From: Viscum album
Lineage: Eukaryota; Streptophyta; Magnoliopsida; Santalales; Viscaceae
Assembly: GCA_963277665.1 (NCBI GenBank)
Contig: OY728153.1
Location: 269,364,250 to 269,428,249 of the forward strand
DNA length: 64,000 nt
Direction: 5' to 3'
The position numbers and the translations under genes were made by a program. Every line of letters begins with the position of its first letter. The first letter of the stretch is position 1. The notes under the pieces are model-generated. The model saw nothing but the letters and a program-made list of their open reading frames with translations. It ran no database searches and had not been told where the DNA came from. Of this stretch, positions 48,116 through 61,000 are shown piece by piece.

Positions 48116-48517
48116 TCATTATTCCCTCTCATTTTTAGAAGTGAGAACTCTTTAAACTGATTATTTAATGTTTTTGTTTTTTTAAATCCTTATACGATCC
48201 AAGTAAAATCTCCAAGATTTTTCACAAGTGATGGTTTTTTTACTCATCTGGATAATCCCTAGGAATACTTATGAAATCACCAAACTCTAAGAGTTGAGTG
48301 TTAGTAGAGTGGACTAGGGGATCTTTGTGCCCCAAACCACTATAAATTTTCTATATTCTGTCTTCATATTATTTTTTATCTTTCCACTATTTTCTTATGA
48401 TAAGAGGATATCAGAATCAGACATGCCTTAATAAAGGGTAGTTTTAAGTGAATAAATTTTCACGAACTCAATTCACCCCCCCTTTTGAGTCATTATGCAA
48501 TACCAATCTGACCAACA
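48116..48517 (+). mobile_element. SIRE/Maximus-like copia 3' LTR, right part
   Basis: Continuation of 8064-9182. Contains GCCCCAAACCACTATAAA (about 48338-48355), the SIRE-type promoter context, and closes with CAATTCACCCCCCCTTTT (about 48470) and ends CTGACCAACA. These are typical of SIRE LTR 3' ends. The base after 48517 is ordinary flanking sequence. Confidence 0.75.
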
Positions 48518-50485
48518 AACTAATTCCCCCTTAACATAAAATATCATAAATTATTATTGAACATATAATCTTCACTTTCATTCATGATCTTCCTTGTTGT
48601 CAGATACAATTGATATCTTCCGTAAAATGTAATGGTTTTCATAACACAATCTTATTCTTGAGTTATAATGTTTCTTCTTGAGGTTTTTTTCCTTTTATAG
48701 GGTATACATTATTTCTATCTTGTGAGATCAATTTTGATTCAAATCATCCTTATTAATGAGTCCTCTTATTTATTGAAAATGAAACTATGTTAATAATAAT
48801 CAAAAACCTCTTTAATGATGGTTTCCCCTCCTTATCTATATTTTCCTTTCTCTCCAATTTCGTCCTTTATACATGGAAATAAAACTATATGTTTTCTCAT
48901 GTGACATTTATATTTTTGTTCGCCTCATTAAAAAAAAGGATTTTGATACTCTTTTCTAATGCGGGATTTCAAAAAAGGTATTTCAAAATGTTAAAATGGT
49001 TTTATATCCATTCAAAATCAAATGGTTTATCTTCCACTACACATTCCATTTGATAACCTTTATGTCTTTTCAAAACTCTATTACTGAGGATTCTTTTTTA
49101 AAGTAAATATTTTCAAAGTATTTTAACTTAACCTTTTTAAAACTTTTATTTATTTGTCAAGGCTCTTATATTGGAAGTTCCTTTTTAAAAAAGTAAATAT
49201 TTTTCAAAAAAAATCACTAAGACTTTTAAAAAATAAATCTTCAAAGTGTATGTAACTTCATATTTTCTTCCAAAGATAAAAACGATTTATAAAAAAAATT
49301 ATGATTTCACCTCTAATTTATACTTTATCTATAAAAAAATAATTTCCTTGGAAAAATTTTTCTTGATTCACCCACTAAATGTTCTTATGATATATCATTT
49401 TAAAGTGATTGATTTTTCAGTATCAGTCATTTACATTCTTGAGGTCAATTTTGGTGATATCATCTTGAAGTATTTTGAATCCCATTTTTCATTACATGGA
49501 TTATTTATGATGTGATTAATGCTTGTTTTTAAGTGAAACACATATGTATTGATCATGATGGGTGAAGTATTATATCACCCTATAATTAATTGGTTGTGGT
49601 TTTATATATCATGAGATGATTATGTTAATCTAGTAAGGAATATTTTCTCTACTAAGGGAATCAGGTAGTGATACCTACTCCCCTATGGGAATTATACAGT
49701 GATTTCTGGTCAACTGTGGGAATCAGGTAGTGATGCATACTCTGCCATAATAATTAGGTAGTGATGCCTACTCTTCTATGGGAATCAAGTAGTTATTTTT
49801 ACTCCACTATGAGAATTGGGTAGTGATTTCTACTCCAATATAGGAATCAGGTAGTGATGTCTAGTCTACTATATTATGGGAATCAGGTGGTGAAGCCTTC
49901 TACATTATTTTATTTTTATCTATGCTCATGTATGTGACACTTCATTTTCCTAAGATACTCTTTATCTCCAATCTATGCAAAATTATATGATATTTCATTT
50001 TCTAAAGATATTTCACTTTCTTATGTTATGATTTCATATTCAATTTGATTTTCATTATATTCTTCTAAGACATGTTTTTATGACATTTCTTGGGTCATAC
50101 ATTTCTATTCCATGATCCATAATTTTAAATCAAGTTTTATGATTTTCTCTTATAATCCCCTGATCTTTTTATATGGAATTTATCCTTTAATCATGTTTTC
50201 CATCCTTTTTATGATCTAATAGTTTTGACTGGTTGTTAATATTCCCTTAATAAGAATTTAGGATCACCTATTTCTTATATTTCCATTCTAGAGTATATGA
50301 AGATGAATATATCAGATAATTTTTATAGAATATATTCTATAGGAACATAGTTATGGAGAGATGTCAAGAAGTGTTGAAAAAAAATATATTTATGTAGCTA
50401 GTCTCCAAGACACTAAACCTTTCAATCAATAGGTTGTGCAATTGTTTGTGAGATGTATTATATAAAACATGTTATCAACGAAATA
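48518..50485 (+). mobile_element. Plus-strand gypsy-type LTR remnant
   Basis: No coding features. The right end resembles the end of solo LTR F: TAGTCTCCAAGACACTAAAC at 50399 against TAGTCTTCCAAGACACTAGG in F, then a TTATATAAAA-like segment. It carries an eight-copy 31-bp minisatellite in the place where F and B carry theirs. The left side begins where the SIRE LTR ends, so the SIRE element probably landed inside this LTR. An 89-codon frame at 49246-49515 lies inside and is not supported. Confidence 0.55.
49656..49903 (+). repeat. Minisatellite, 31-bp unit x8
   Basis: Unit GGGAATCAGGTAGTGATGCC plus TACTCTACTAT; eight tandem copies in exactly 248 bases, with point changes and one small insertion compensated by a short last copy. 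Confidence 0.9.
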
Positions 50486-50690
50486 TTTATTTATGTTTAT
50501 CATCAGTCTCTATAGTTGTTATCAAAGGTAAGGTTTAGTTATTTTAGGATATTGGTTTAGTTTCCTTTGGTGTTAGGGTTATATAACCTTAGTGAAAACC
50601 CTATAGATGAGTCTATATAAAGACCCTGAAAACAGTTTCCTAGATCCAGTACCTTACATCATTACATTGGAATAATAAACAAGTAATTCA
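50486..50690 (+). mobile_element. Copia-like LTR fragment with TATA box
   Basis: TTAGGATATTGGTTTAGTTT, GGGTTATATAACC and then GTCTATATAAAGACCCTG (about 50611) give a strong TATA context like many plant copia LTRs. About 200 bases, cut on the right by the LTR of element D. Family uncertain. Confidence 0.35.
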
Positions 50691-53600
50691 TATCCCTAAG
50701 GACCTAATAGTTTAGAAATTTTGGGAAACCATATACAAACATAACTTTCACATTACAACTTTGAAAGGAAGTACAATATATATATTCCATTGGAAAAGTC
50801 CATAACTCCTATATTATCCCAACGAGTAATTAATAATATTAATCTTCACATCCTAGGGAAAAATAAAACATAATAAATGGGTTGTCTCATATTCTCATTA
50901 AGGATAAGCAATACAGTGGAGTCTATAATGAACATAAATAATAAGTCATGGTGAATAACTAAAAAACATGTCATTAAAACATAATATTGATCATGAAATG
51001 ACAGGAATAAAAGATAACTAAATAATTCCACAATAACATAACCATGGATATTCTACTAGTTGAATAATCACATGGACTATAAATTACTAGTTTCACAATA
51101 AGGGAATTATTAATTTCAGACATCATAAAAATATCATCAAGGCCTCGACCAAGACACTATATATAATGGTTAAAAACCTAGGCTAGTTTGTCTCATGAGA
51201 CTTACCAATACATCTAATAGATATAGTGGTCCTCATCCATCACTTACTAAGTCCAATTAATTCCTTATATTAATTGGTATAAACATAAACAACATATATG
51301 TAAATAACCTTCCCCAATCTGTAAACATAATCAATAACCATTTTTAGTAGTATGGTCACTGGTATCAAGATAGCACATCCATAGTCAAAATGATCATAAA
51401 CCATTTAATAAAATATGGCAGATGATAAACATAATATATTAATCACAATAAATCATAAAATTCAACATAGGTGTTGAAATAAATGAAAATAATATAATAA
51501 AATCATTGAGAAATTCTTAAGAGAAATACCCCTTTTACTTTTCAAAGAAGAGTTCTTATGGAAAATAATTTATATTTATCATAATTGTTTGTATAAAACC
51601 AAAAAAAAATTGATAAAATTAGTGATTTTATAAAAATAATTTTGTCTTAAAATATATTATAGATGGTACTTGAAAATGTGTAAGAAACCAAGATGTTCCC
51701 TTTAGTTGGGTCTGCGCACCGGGAAGAATGGAACCTTGAAAAAAGTGTATTTCTTAAAATAGAAATATCAAATGATCTAGATACATGATTCTAGAATGTA
51801 TAAATATAATTTATAATATTTATATAAAAAAAATTAAGAATTACATTGGTGTATAGAGGAAGAAATCATAACCCGAATGAAAATAGAGGTTCAGGAAGAA
51901 TCCCTTTCTTTATGTCTGAATGTGTTCTTCACTTGACCTTAATGTCCTGGATAATCAAATTAATTAATTAATTAATTAATAACCTTTTATAAATTTATTT
52001 TTTAAATTATAGTTTTATTAAATTCATTTATGTTCTTTTTGATAAGTTATAGAGTTTAATTTCATCATTCGGAAGCATTTTTTCGGTTTTCATGATCAGT
52101 TCGCTTGTTTATAAGTAATGAAGATTATGTAAAATAGGTATAATTCTTCCATAATTGAATTTATATGATATTAATTAACATCCATAATATTAAATGGTTA
52201 TATAATTCATTTTTTATATGTTATTAGGATGATTAATTTGATAAAACATTGTTGATAATCATTTAGATTATTTTGGTTTTTTTCGATCATCACAAACTAG
52301 TGTGTCGCGTGAATTAATATTATGTATATATACAATTTATAGAAAATTAAATAGGTTTTAATAAATATATTATAGTATATTTTAACCATAAAAATAGTTT
52401 TATGACCCGTCTTGAAGGATAAATTGAAGAATGAATATTTGTCGTCCCCGAAAATTGTAAATCGGCACCTCACAGACGGTGATTCATTTTTAAAATAAAA
52501 GAGAGAGAGAGAAAGAGAGAGAGAGATAAAGGAGTTAGATGAAGGATATTCTATTAAGATTATATAACTCTAGTATATATATATTATAATATATTTATCA
52601 ATTTAATTTGGACATAGGAGGTGAGGAGAGAATAATAAAATAAAAGAACTTGAAAAGAAATAAAAATGAAAAGGAAGAGGATTTTACCTCTTGAATTCTC
52701 CTCCTTGAGAACCTCCTTAGGGAAATTTTTTTGGTATTTTTATGATAACAAGATCTCTTGGACATGGGGGGGATTGGGAAGATTATTGGGAAGAAATTTG
52801 ACAAGAATCAAAGCATGGAAGGTGTGAGGAGAGCAGTGGTATTTATTGTGGGGGAGAGGAGTGTTTTTTTTAATATTTTAATCATTAGTTTATTATTTTT
52901 GATCAAGAATATGAATAGTTTGAGCATTATCATAAAATATATTAAAATAATTAAGTTAAGTTCGAGATTATGGGGCTTAAATAATCCATGACTCAACGAA
53001 TATGGTGTTTGTCTTATAATGTATTTATACCGTAAATTATCGTCTTTTACTATTCACCAAAAAAAATATTTTAGAAAAATCCCAAAGATTCAACCTAACC
53101 ATTTTTCAACATTTAGAATTTAAAAATGAACTCCTTTTTATGAAAATAATTTTCTAAATATGATAAAATTTATTTTCAATTAAAATCATCATTTACTCGA
53201 AAAATGCAGTTTTTTAAATTATAACTAATTTTATAACACTCTAAAAATTTAACTAAGGTCTCATTAAATTATCCTAAAATCATAAGACAAAAAAATATTA
53301 ATTTATGAATACACTTTATTAAAATAAATTTTCTTTTAAATCATTTTATTAATTATAAACTTGTAATTAAATATTTATGACTTTCAAAAACAACAACACT
53401 TAATTATTAATTTTTAAAATATTCTCTTACTTATACTATGATATAATTATATCATACATTCATTTATAAGATACCTAAATTTTATTTTTAAATTCATGGG
53501 TGATGTTACTATTCATTTGGATGGTTTACTATTCATAAGGGTCATATTATTATTCCTAGGGTCAAGTACCTATTTCATCGGTATATGTTCCTTAACTTCT

Positions 53601-53735
53601 AGAAATACCTCTTATTTTATTAATTATTCATTTATAAAGTTTGTATTTTATTATATAAGTGACTTTATGTGATCTATACTATATGAAATAAATATAAGAA
53701 GGGAAATATCATTGATAGAATTCTGGGTCGTTATA
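50691..53735 (-). mobile_element. 3' LTR of gypsy element D
   Basis: Minus-strand LTR of the B type: the stretch 51900-52110 parallels 19500-19700 nearly base for base (TGTGTTCTTCACTTG, the (TTAA)n run, ATTCATTTATGTTCTTTTTG). The TATA box is decayed (CAATAAATA, 52840-52848). The hairpin block at 52466-52481 has arms CACC/GGTG. Inner end GGGTCGTTATA. The element continues to the right but is interrupted after 57 bases by element E; its coding region must lie beyond the window. Left edge approximate. Confidence 0.78.
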
Positions 53736-53792
53736 TTCTCCCCTCCTACAAAAATTTCTTCCTCAAAATTTCTATATTGTCACCCCATAAAA
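53736..53792 (-). other. Polypurine tract and first internal bases of element D
   Basis: Minus-strand GTAGGAGGGGAGAA directly abuts the LTR. The following bases are a stub of internal sequence, cut by the insertion of element E. Confidence 0.65.
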
Positions 53793-54888
53793 TGTAAGAT
53801 CCCCGCCTTTTATGGAGTCATCTCGGGAGATTTTTCAGGTAATTTTGGATTATTTTAAGTACCTTTAACTTGTATTGGTGTCTTGGGGTGAATTTGGGTG
53901 AACATTTAAGGAAAACTAAAGGATAGTGGGTTGTGCATGGTTTGACAAACCGTGCGACCAAACTGTGCCAAGCGTTCGAAATAGGACAGAGAGGTCTGGA
54001 TGGTTTTTACACGGTTTTAAAAACCATGCAACCAAACCATGCCAACCATGAAAAACTGGATAGAGGGGTCCATACGTTTGGTGCATGGTTTTCCCTAACT
54101 GTGTGCCTCTGCCCAGGAAACCGTGCATGTGGGATTTTAAGTCTGAAAATCCTTTTTAAAACCACCTGAACCCACCATAACTTCTATATTTTCGACCTTG
54201 GATTAGGCTTGACAAATTATAGGTGTTTCTAAAGCCTCCCGGAGATATTCCAAGGTGATTCTAACACCGTTCTTTGGGATTGAAAGCCCAGATTGAAGAT
54301 CTGCTCTCCTCCCGGTATGTGGATTTCATCCTGTTACTTCTCTCATTCTTTATCTTATCTATTATAGGAATTTTCATGGAATATATCCACCTTTTTATTG
54401 TATATAAACCTATGAGTTAATATCTTTATCTACAATTTTGAATCTAGATCTAGATTTGTAAAGATATTGATGCCTTTGATCTGAATTTTGGCTTTATGGA
54501 TTTAGATCTGGAACTTGATTGACGACGTTGTGCCACTCATATTTTTGGGGATTTCTATTGGGATAAATTCCTTCAATAAACTAAGGTATGTGGTCTGAAT
54601 CAAACTCCCATAGTCTTGTTTTATGATAGGTGAATGTGAGTTCATAATATGCTAGATTCACTTGATGATTGATTTCTTAAATTGAAGTATTTAGGAATGT
54701 AAAATTGAATTGAGTTGCCTTTGTGATTTAATTGATAATTTAACCACGGAATAAATGAGGGGGGTTTCCCAAAGATATATTTTAGAGACTTGATATTAGT
54801 ATAGATATCGTAATTGAGATATTTAATTTTTGTGATAAGATAATTAATTAAGGAAAATTATATTTGGAATTATATTTGGATGTGAGAG

Positions 54889-55060
54889 ATAATTAATTGT
54901 GAGAATTAATTGTGTGCCTTGATGTTGACCAAGGATAATTAATTGAGGGAATTAATTATGTGTCATGATGTTATAAAAGATAATTAATTGTGAGAATTAA
55001 TTATGACAAGTTGAACTTTTATACAGATAATTAATTATGAAGAATTAATTTTGTAATGAT
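54889..55060 (+). repeat. ~46-bp array in E 5' LTR with AATTAATT palindromes
   Basis: Four units beginning GATAATTAATTGTGAGAATT. Each unit pairs AATTAATT with a second AATTAATT a few bases on, so each can fold. Counterpart in the 3' LTR at about 62840-63010. Confidence 0.75.
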
Positions 55061-55315
55061 AATGGTATTGATTGATTAATTAATTGATGAATTAATTAAT
55101 GGTTATGTGCTTAGTTAATTGTTGAGCTAACTAATAGAATGTTAAATGTTTAATGAATTGATGGATTAGTAAAGGAATAATGTGGAAAATTCTTATGACA
55201 TACAAAATGATTAAATTGCTGAGATTTTGTGGTGTTATGCATGGTGTCCTAGACCGATTAGAATTTGGGACATGGAAATGTAATTCCTCCCCATTAGTTA
55301 TCCAAGCTTGATATT

Positions 55316-55760
55316 ATGGAGTGTTAGGCATGAAGACCTACACCTATTGAGAAAATAAGTTCTAGGTATAACAACCTACACTCAACGAGATTTGTGGTGC
55401 TTGGAATGAAGACCTACACACAATGAATGATGTTTCAACTGAGATTTGGGGTGCCAGGCATGAAGACCTACACCTAATAAATGATAATAACGAATGATGT
55501 TTCAACTCAGATTTGGGGTTTTAGGTATGATGACCTACACCCAATGAATGATATTTCAACTGATATTTGGGGTGCTAGGTATGACGACCTATACCCAATG
55601 AATGATAATAATGAATGATGTTTCAACGGAGATTTGGGGTGATAGGAATGACGACCTACACCTAATGAATAATAATAATGAATGATATTTCAACTGAGAT
55701 TTGGGGTGATAGGAATGAAAACCAACACCAAATTAATGATAATAATGAATGATGATTCAA
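55316..55760 (+). repeat. Minisatellite in E 5' LTR, 67-bp unit
   Basis: About six to seven units containing GGGGTGCTAGGCATGACGAC, CTACACCCAATGAATGATAA and ATGATGTTTCAACTGAGATTT; some units lack 13 bases in the ATGATAATA part. Repeated in the 3' LTR (63258-63610). Confidence 0.85.
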
Positions 55761-56384
55761 AAGGGAAACATGAATTGAATTGGCCTAATGTGTGGATTAA
55801 AGATTAAATGACAATGTGATAACCATTTAAATTATACATTGTATTTATTACTTCATAAATATGCATGGACTATATTTTTAATAGACACATTTTAGAAATC
55901 ATTGGTGGTGGCCTACTGAGTTGTACTCACACTCTATTTGGCTCACCTGATCAGCACCTGAGAAGCCTTTATTGTTGCAAGATTGGATAAGGGAAATGCC
56001 CTGGGATAGGTTGCAGTTTGGGATTAGAGCATGGGAGAGGGAATCAGATGTGCTTTGGGACCCGTTTTGGAGTTTTTTTGTCTTTAATTTTTGTTTCATT
56101 GTTGACACATGACTTTTGAATTGTCATAGTATGTTTTACCTTTTAGTTGATTATTGTATTTTCATGCCTTTTTATCATATGACATGGATTTGTTCTTGTT
56201 TATTTTTATTTTCTTCCACCAGTGTTTTATTCTGATAACATAGGGTATAGTATCCCCAAGACTGACTTACCAGACCCTCACTGCTAGTCGGCACCCTCTG
56301 GCATATGAGGAGGCACGCTTGAGGGAATGTGTCCAACCGGCTCGGGGCACCATTCAGTGGATCCCGGGTTGGGACATCACAAAG

Positions 56385-56396
56385 TGTTATCAGAGG
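56385..56396 (+). other. Primer binding site of element E
   Basis: TGTTATCAGAGG, three bases after the LTR end, 10 of 12 bases matching TGGTATCAGAGC (initiator-Met tRNA). Confidence 0.75.
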
Positions 56397-57261
56397 AGTT
56401 TTCTTTTATTTATTCATCTTTTGTCTTACTATTTTGGGAAAGGTAAAATGTAGAATAGGAAGAGTCGAGGCTTGGTAATGAGCTTGTGCATGGGAGTTTC
56501 AAACCCATGTATGTGGGAAAATATGAGTACTCAGGGTGGGATTGTTGTGATTGTTATTTGTTGTTACAATTGAATATTATTTCACCTGGGGTGATTCACT
56601 TGTGCTGTGATGTTATATTTGTTTTTAAAATTGTTGAATTATTATTTGTGGACTAAGTAGGAAAGATACTTGAGTCTGTATGAATCATTCAGGGTACTTA
56701 GGATTGTTGTGACATGCATCATTCTAGGCACTCACAGGAAAATGGATTATGGGTAAGTTTCTGAACATGAATTGTTCTTCCTTGTTTTGAGATTGTAATA
56801 ATGATGAAAAATGAGAATAAATGGGTGTCTAATGAGAACCTTGATTGATGAAATAGGGATGATAAATTAATTAATTGTTGAATTAATTAATTTTAGATAA
56901 TGTGATTAATTAATGGATGAATTAATTAATGAGAATGAATATTCCCTTGTTAACCAAGCCCTAGGATTAGGATGTTTAAAGGTAGTGATAAGGCCTCATT
57001 ATTGACTGTGTGGTGATAAAAAGGGGAAGGGACATGTTGAAACTTGTCGTGTTAATTTCTCCTCTTACTTAAATGTTATAAGGTTGCGTTATGAGACCTG
57101 AGATGTGTATTTTGATTTGTAGGAGTATGTCATTGTGACACTTGTTGAGGGAGAGACTGAGGGGTATGAGCTGGAATGAACTTCCAGAAAGGGAGATTAA
57201 GGAACCATTGGTGCAAGATGAGGAATAAGGTGAACAGTTATAATATAACTTTGCTCGTTTC
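56397..57261 (+). other. Untranslated leader of element E
   Basis: About 860 bases between the primer site and recognisable gag. No ORF of note; another AATTAATT-rich patch lies at 56870-56930. A short minus-strand frame (57069-57272) overlaps it and is not supported. Confidence 0.6.
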
Positions 57262-58020
57262 ATGAAATTCATGGAGAGAGACCCAGGGCGGGTTCAGAAA
57301 AGCATGTCTGAGTTGACAAGGGAGTTTCATCTGCAGCACCCTCTTACTTTTACTGGAGAGGGTGGACCTAAGGGAGATGAATTATGGATTGAATCCATAT
57401 ATATGATACCTGACCATTTGGATACTTTAACTAGGAGTAGGTTCAAGTTGGCTGCTTATATGTTGTGGGGCTCCACAAAGCACTGGGGAGACATTCAGGT
57501 ATGATCTGGACAGACTAACGAGATGTTATGGAAGGACTTTCTAGAAAAGTTCTTAGAGAACTTCTATCCAGACACACTGAGACAAGAGAAGACTTTAGAT
57601 TTTATGCATCGTACATAATAAATCATGTCCATAATGTAATACGTTGTACATTTCAGAGATTTACAGCATTTTTCTTCATCTTTGGCAGAAGATGAGGCTT
57701 CTTCGGAAAAACGATTTCAGGACGGACTTAAGTGTGAAATTAAGTCCCAGATGAAAATATTTAGGATGAAGAAATTTTTAGAAGTGGTTAATCGATCTCT
57801 CATTTTAGAGGAGAACCTGAAGGAGGCTTCCAGTACTGGACAGGTAGTTGGAGGATCAGGGAGTGTTCCTTCCAAAAGCAGGAAGTGTCATCACGAGAAT
57901 ATTAGTGAGGATAGTGGAAAGAAAGGTGGACAGTCAGGAGGAACGGTTACACTAGATCTTTATCATGTGCTTTTCCACCAGTGTGGTAGGAAGGGACACT
58001 ATTTTACACATTTTCCTTGA
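57262..58020 (+). pseudogene. gag of element E
   Basis: Two open pieces in one frame (57262-57504 and 57682-58020) separated by stops. The first contains FHLQHPLTFTGEGGPKGDEL, WIESIYMIPDHLDTLTRSRF and KLAAYMLWGSTKHW, the hallmark of Ty3/gypsy gag (PPTF.G....A..WL..IE.IF.......K...A...L...A..WW). The second holds the RFQDGLKCEIKSQM helix region and ends in a zinc knuckle (QCGRKGHYFTHFP, 57976-58016) whose first and last Cys are missing. A second knuckle, RFCGKMGHL then KFCRKK, follows at 58036-58080, also lacking its first Cys. The chosen start is simply the first Met of the open piece. Confidence 0.8.
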
Positions 58021-61000
58021 CCACTAGTGGAGTTCCGATTTTGTGGCAAGATGGGACACCTATAGAAGTTTTGTAGGAAGAAGCGACAAGCTGGTGCTGA
58101 GGAAGAAACTGCTCAGAGTCATAGTGTGGGAAGTGTGTATTCTACACCATATAGGTCTGGTAGCTGAAGTTTTACTGGTAGAGTCTATAGATCCAGTGGA
58201 TTTGGTGGTTCTGGGAATGAGCACCAATATCAGAAAAGTGGTGCTACTTAGGGGAGTCATGTGACACCACAAGGAAGAGGGGCAGGACAGTTACATGTAG
58301 TGAATCATACACTTGTGTATAATGAGGTTGTTCCATCGATAGTGAGAGGTACTATCTAGTTGCTTCTACATTATCTATTTCCTTGTTTGATTCTGGTTCC
58401 CCTCATTCCTTTGTATCTTCAAATCTTGTTAATGGCTTGAGCCTGGAGCTGTAGTCCAAAAGCAGGGTGATGAATATCGATACACCATTGTGAACACGGT
58501 CTAGGGTTATCTCTTTATGCAAGGGATGTTCGCTAGAGATCAGAGAGTATTTTTTCCATTGGGATATCTATGTCCTTGATATAACGGGCTTCAATCTGAT
58601 TGTGGGTATGGACTGTCTAGTCGCATACCGAGCCCACATATATTGTTATCGCAGGAGAGTGACCTTTGTATCTCCTGTAGGTGACTAGTATGTTCACCAT
58701 GGAGAATGGGATATCCATATAGGAAGACCTGGGCCAATTACCCAGCAACTGGGAGAGCTCACAGCCTAAGTTACTAGTATTTTGTTGGATAATGGGAGTG
58801 GTAGGCAAGACATCCTTCCACCAGAAGTATTACTATTTCAGGATGTCATTCCTAAATACTTCTCTGGGTTGCCACCTGAGAGAGATTTGGAATTCACTAT
58901 TGAGCTCATACCAGGAGCTGATCTGGTGCCTATTCCACCTTATAGAATGGAACCAACTGAGCTTCAAGATCTCAAAACATAGTTGGAAGAGTTAGAGGAT
59001 AAAGAGTTTATTCATCCAAGTACGTCGCATTGGGGATCACCATTTTTGTTTGCAAAGAAAGCTGATGGTAGTTTACACTTGTGTGTCGACTAACAAAAAT
59101 TGTATAAAATGACTATGAATAAATGATACCCTTTTCTGCGTATCGTTGATATATTTGACCAGCTGAAGGGGGAAAGTGTGTTCACAAATATTGATTTAAA
59201 ATCAGGGTATCATCAGGTGAGATTTCAGACCTCGGGTATATGAAGAACTGTTTTTTGAAGAAGGTATGGCCTTTATGAGTTTTTTGTAATTCTGTTTGGG
59301 TTGACTAATGCTCCAGCAGTGTTTATGGCCTTGATGAATAGGACATTTCATCCATACATAGATCATTTTTTTGGTGTTTGTGAATGACATATCAGTGTAC
59401 TCTAAGACTCATGATGATCATGCTCAACATCTTGACATCATCCTGGGTACACTGAGAGAGCATCATATATACTCCAAGCTATCAAAATTTCAGTTTTGTA
59501 TTGTCAGGGTACACTTTTGGGGGCACATCATCTCAGAATAAGGTGTGTTAGTGGACCTAGAAAAATTTCAAACAGTGATTTATTGGGAGCATCCCAAGAA
59601 TGTTTTTGATATTTGAAGATTTTTGGGATTATCTGGTTATTACAGGATGTTTATCCATAACTTTTCCTAAGTGGCAGCACCGCTTACTGGTTTGACAAAT
59701 AAAGGGATTAAGTTTGTTTGAACAAAATCATGTGAGAATGATTTTTTGTAATTGAACAATCACTTGACTTCATCACTAATTTAGATCTTACCTGAGTCAG
59801 GTGAGGAGTACACGGTGTTCTGTGACTCTTCTAGGATCGGGCTTAGATCAATGTTTATGCAAGGGGATAGGGTTGTTGCTTATGGGTCTTGAAAGTTGAG
59901 GCCACATGAACGGAATTACCCTACACATGACCTCATGTTATTAGTAGTGTTTCATGCTTGTAATTGTTGTAAACAATATATTTTGGGTGAAAAGTTTATA
60001 GTTTTTACGGATCACAAAAGCTTGAAGTATATCTTTTCACAGCGTGACTTGAATCTTCGGTAGCGAAGATGGGTAAAGAATATCTAGTCATTTGATTTTG
60101 AAATGGCATATAAAACTAGGAAGGAAAATAGTGTGGTTGATTCCTTGAGCAGGAAAACACAGACTCATTTGGTACATGAGTTGAGTGCAGAGTGGAAGAT
60201 GATGACTCTGCTGGCAGAAATTCATGTGGTATTTCAGGAGAACCAGGATAGGATGACTCTAGTTTCTGTAACATTGGATTCTACACTCTTGAGATGGATC
60301 AGGGATAGGAATTATGAGGACTATAGTTTTTATCCTTGAGGGAAAGTTTTTAAGGTGGGGAGACACCTTCATACTAGAAAATAGATGAGGATAATATCAT
60401 CTATGTGAAAAATTGGGTTGTTGGGCCTATGAGTATGCGAGAAAAAGTCATGCAATAATTTCATGATTCAAGGCTGTACATCCTATGGTGAAAAAAATGT
60501 ATTGTGACCTTCGATGATAGTTTTGGTGGCCATACATAAAAAAGGAGATAGTAGGGTTCATTATATGATGTTTCACCTGTTAGCAGGTGAAAATAGAGCA
60601 TCAACGACCTGAAGGCCTATTGCAGCCATTACCTATTCCAGAATGGAAGTGGGATGATGTGACTATGGATTTTAGGTAGGACTTCTAAAGACTATTAGGA
60701 ATAATGATGCTATTTGGGTCATTGTGGATCGACTAACAAAGGTAGTACACTTCTTGTCTATCAATGAAACCTTTATATTAGAGCATTTGGGATAATTGTA
60801 CATGAGATAGATATTTGTTTGAATGGGGTTCCACGGACTATAGTTTTAGACTATGATTCATTCTTTACTTCACGATTCTAGTAGGGAATATAGAAAGATC
60901 TTGGTATATAGGTTCTTTTAAGTATGGAATTCCACCTATATACGGATGAGAAATCGGAGTGTACCATATAGGTGTTAGAGGATATGTTGCAAGCATGTGC

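Larger units (their letters stand above)
53793..56381 (+). repeat. 5' LTR of element E
   Basis: Contains from left to right: a cluster of CGGTTTGAC/GAACCGTGC-type inverted repeats (53930-54060), a candidate TATA box TATATAAAC (54401-54409), an array of about 46-bp units built around AATTAATT (54889-55060), a 67-bp minisatellite (about 55316-55760) and the end GGGACATCACA. All are repeated in the 3' LTR. Frames at 53916-54169 and 55899-56108 are non-coding. Confidence 0.9.

Noticed and set aside
49656..49903. Regular repeats as a CRISPR array
   Set aside because: Copies are adjacent without unique spacers and lie in a plant LTR; they are a minisatellite.
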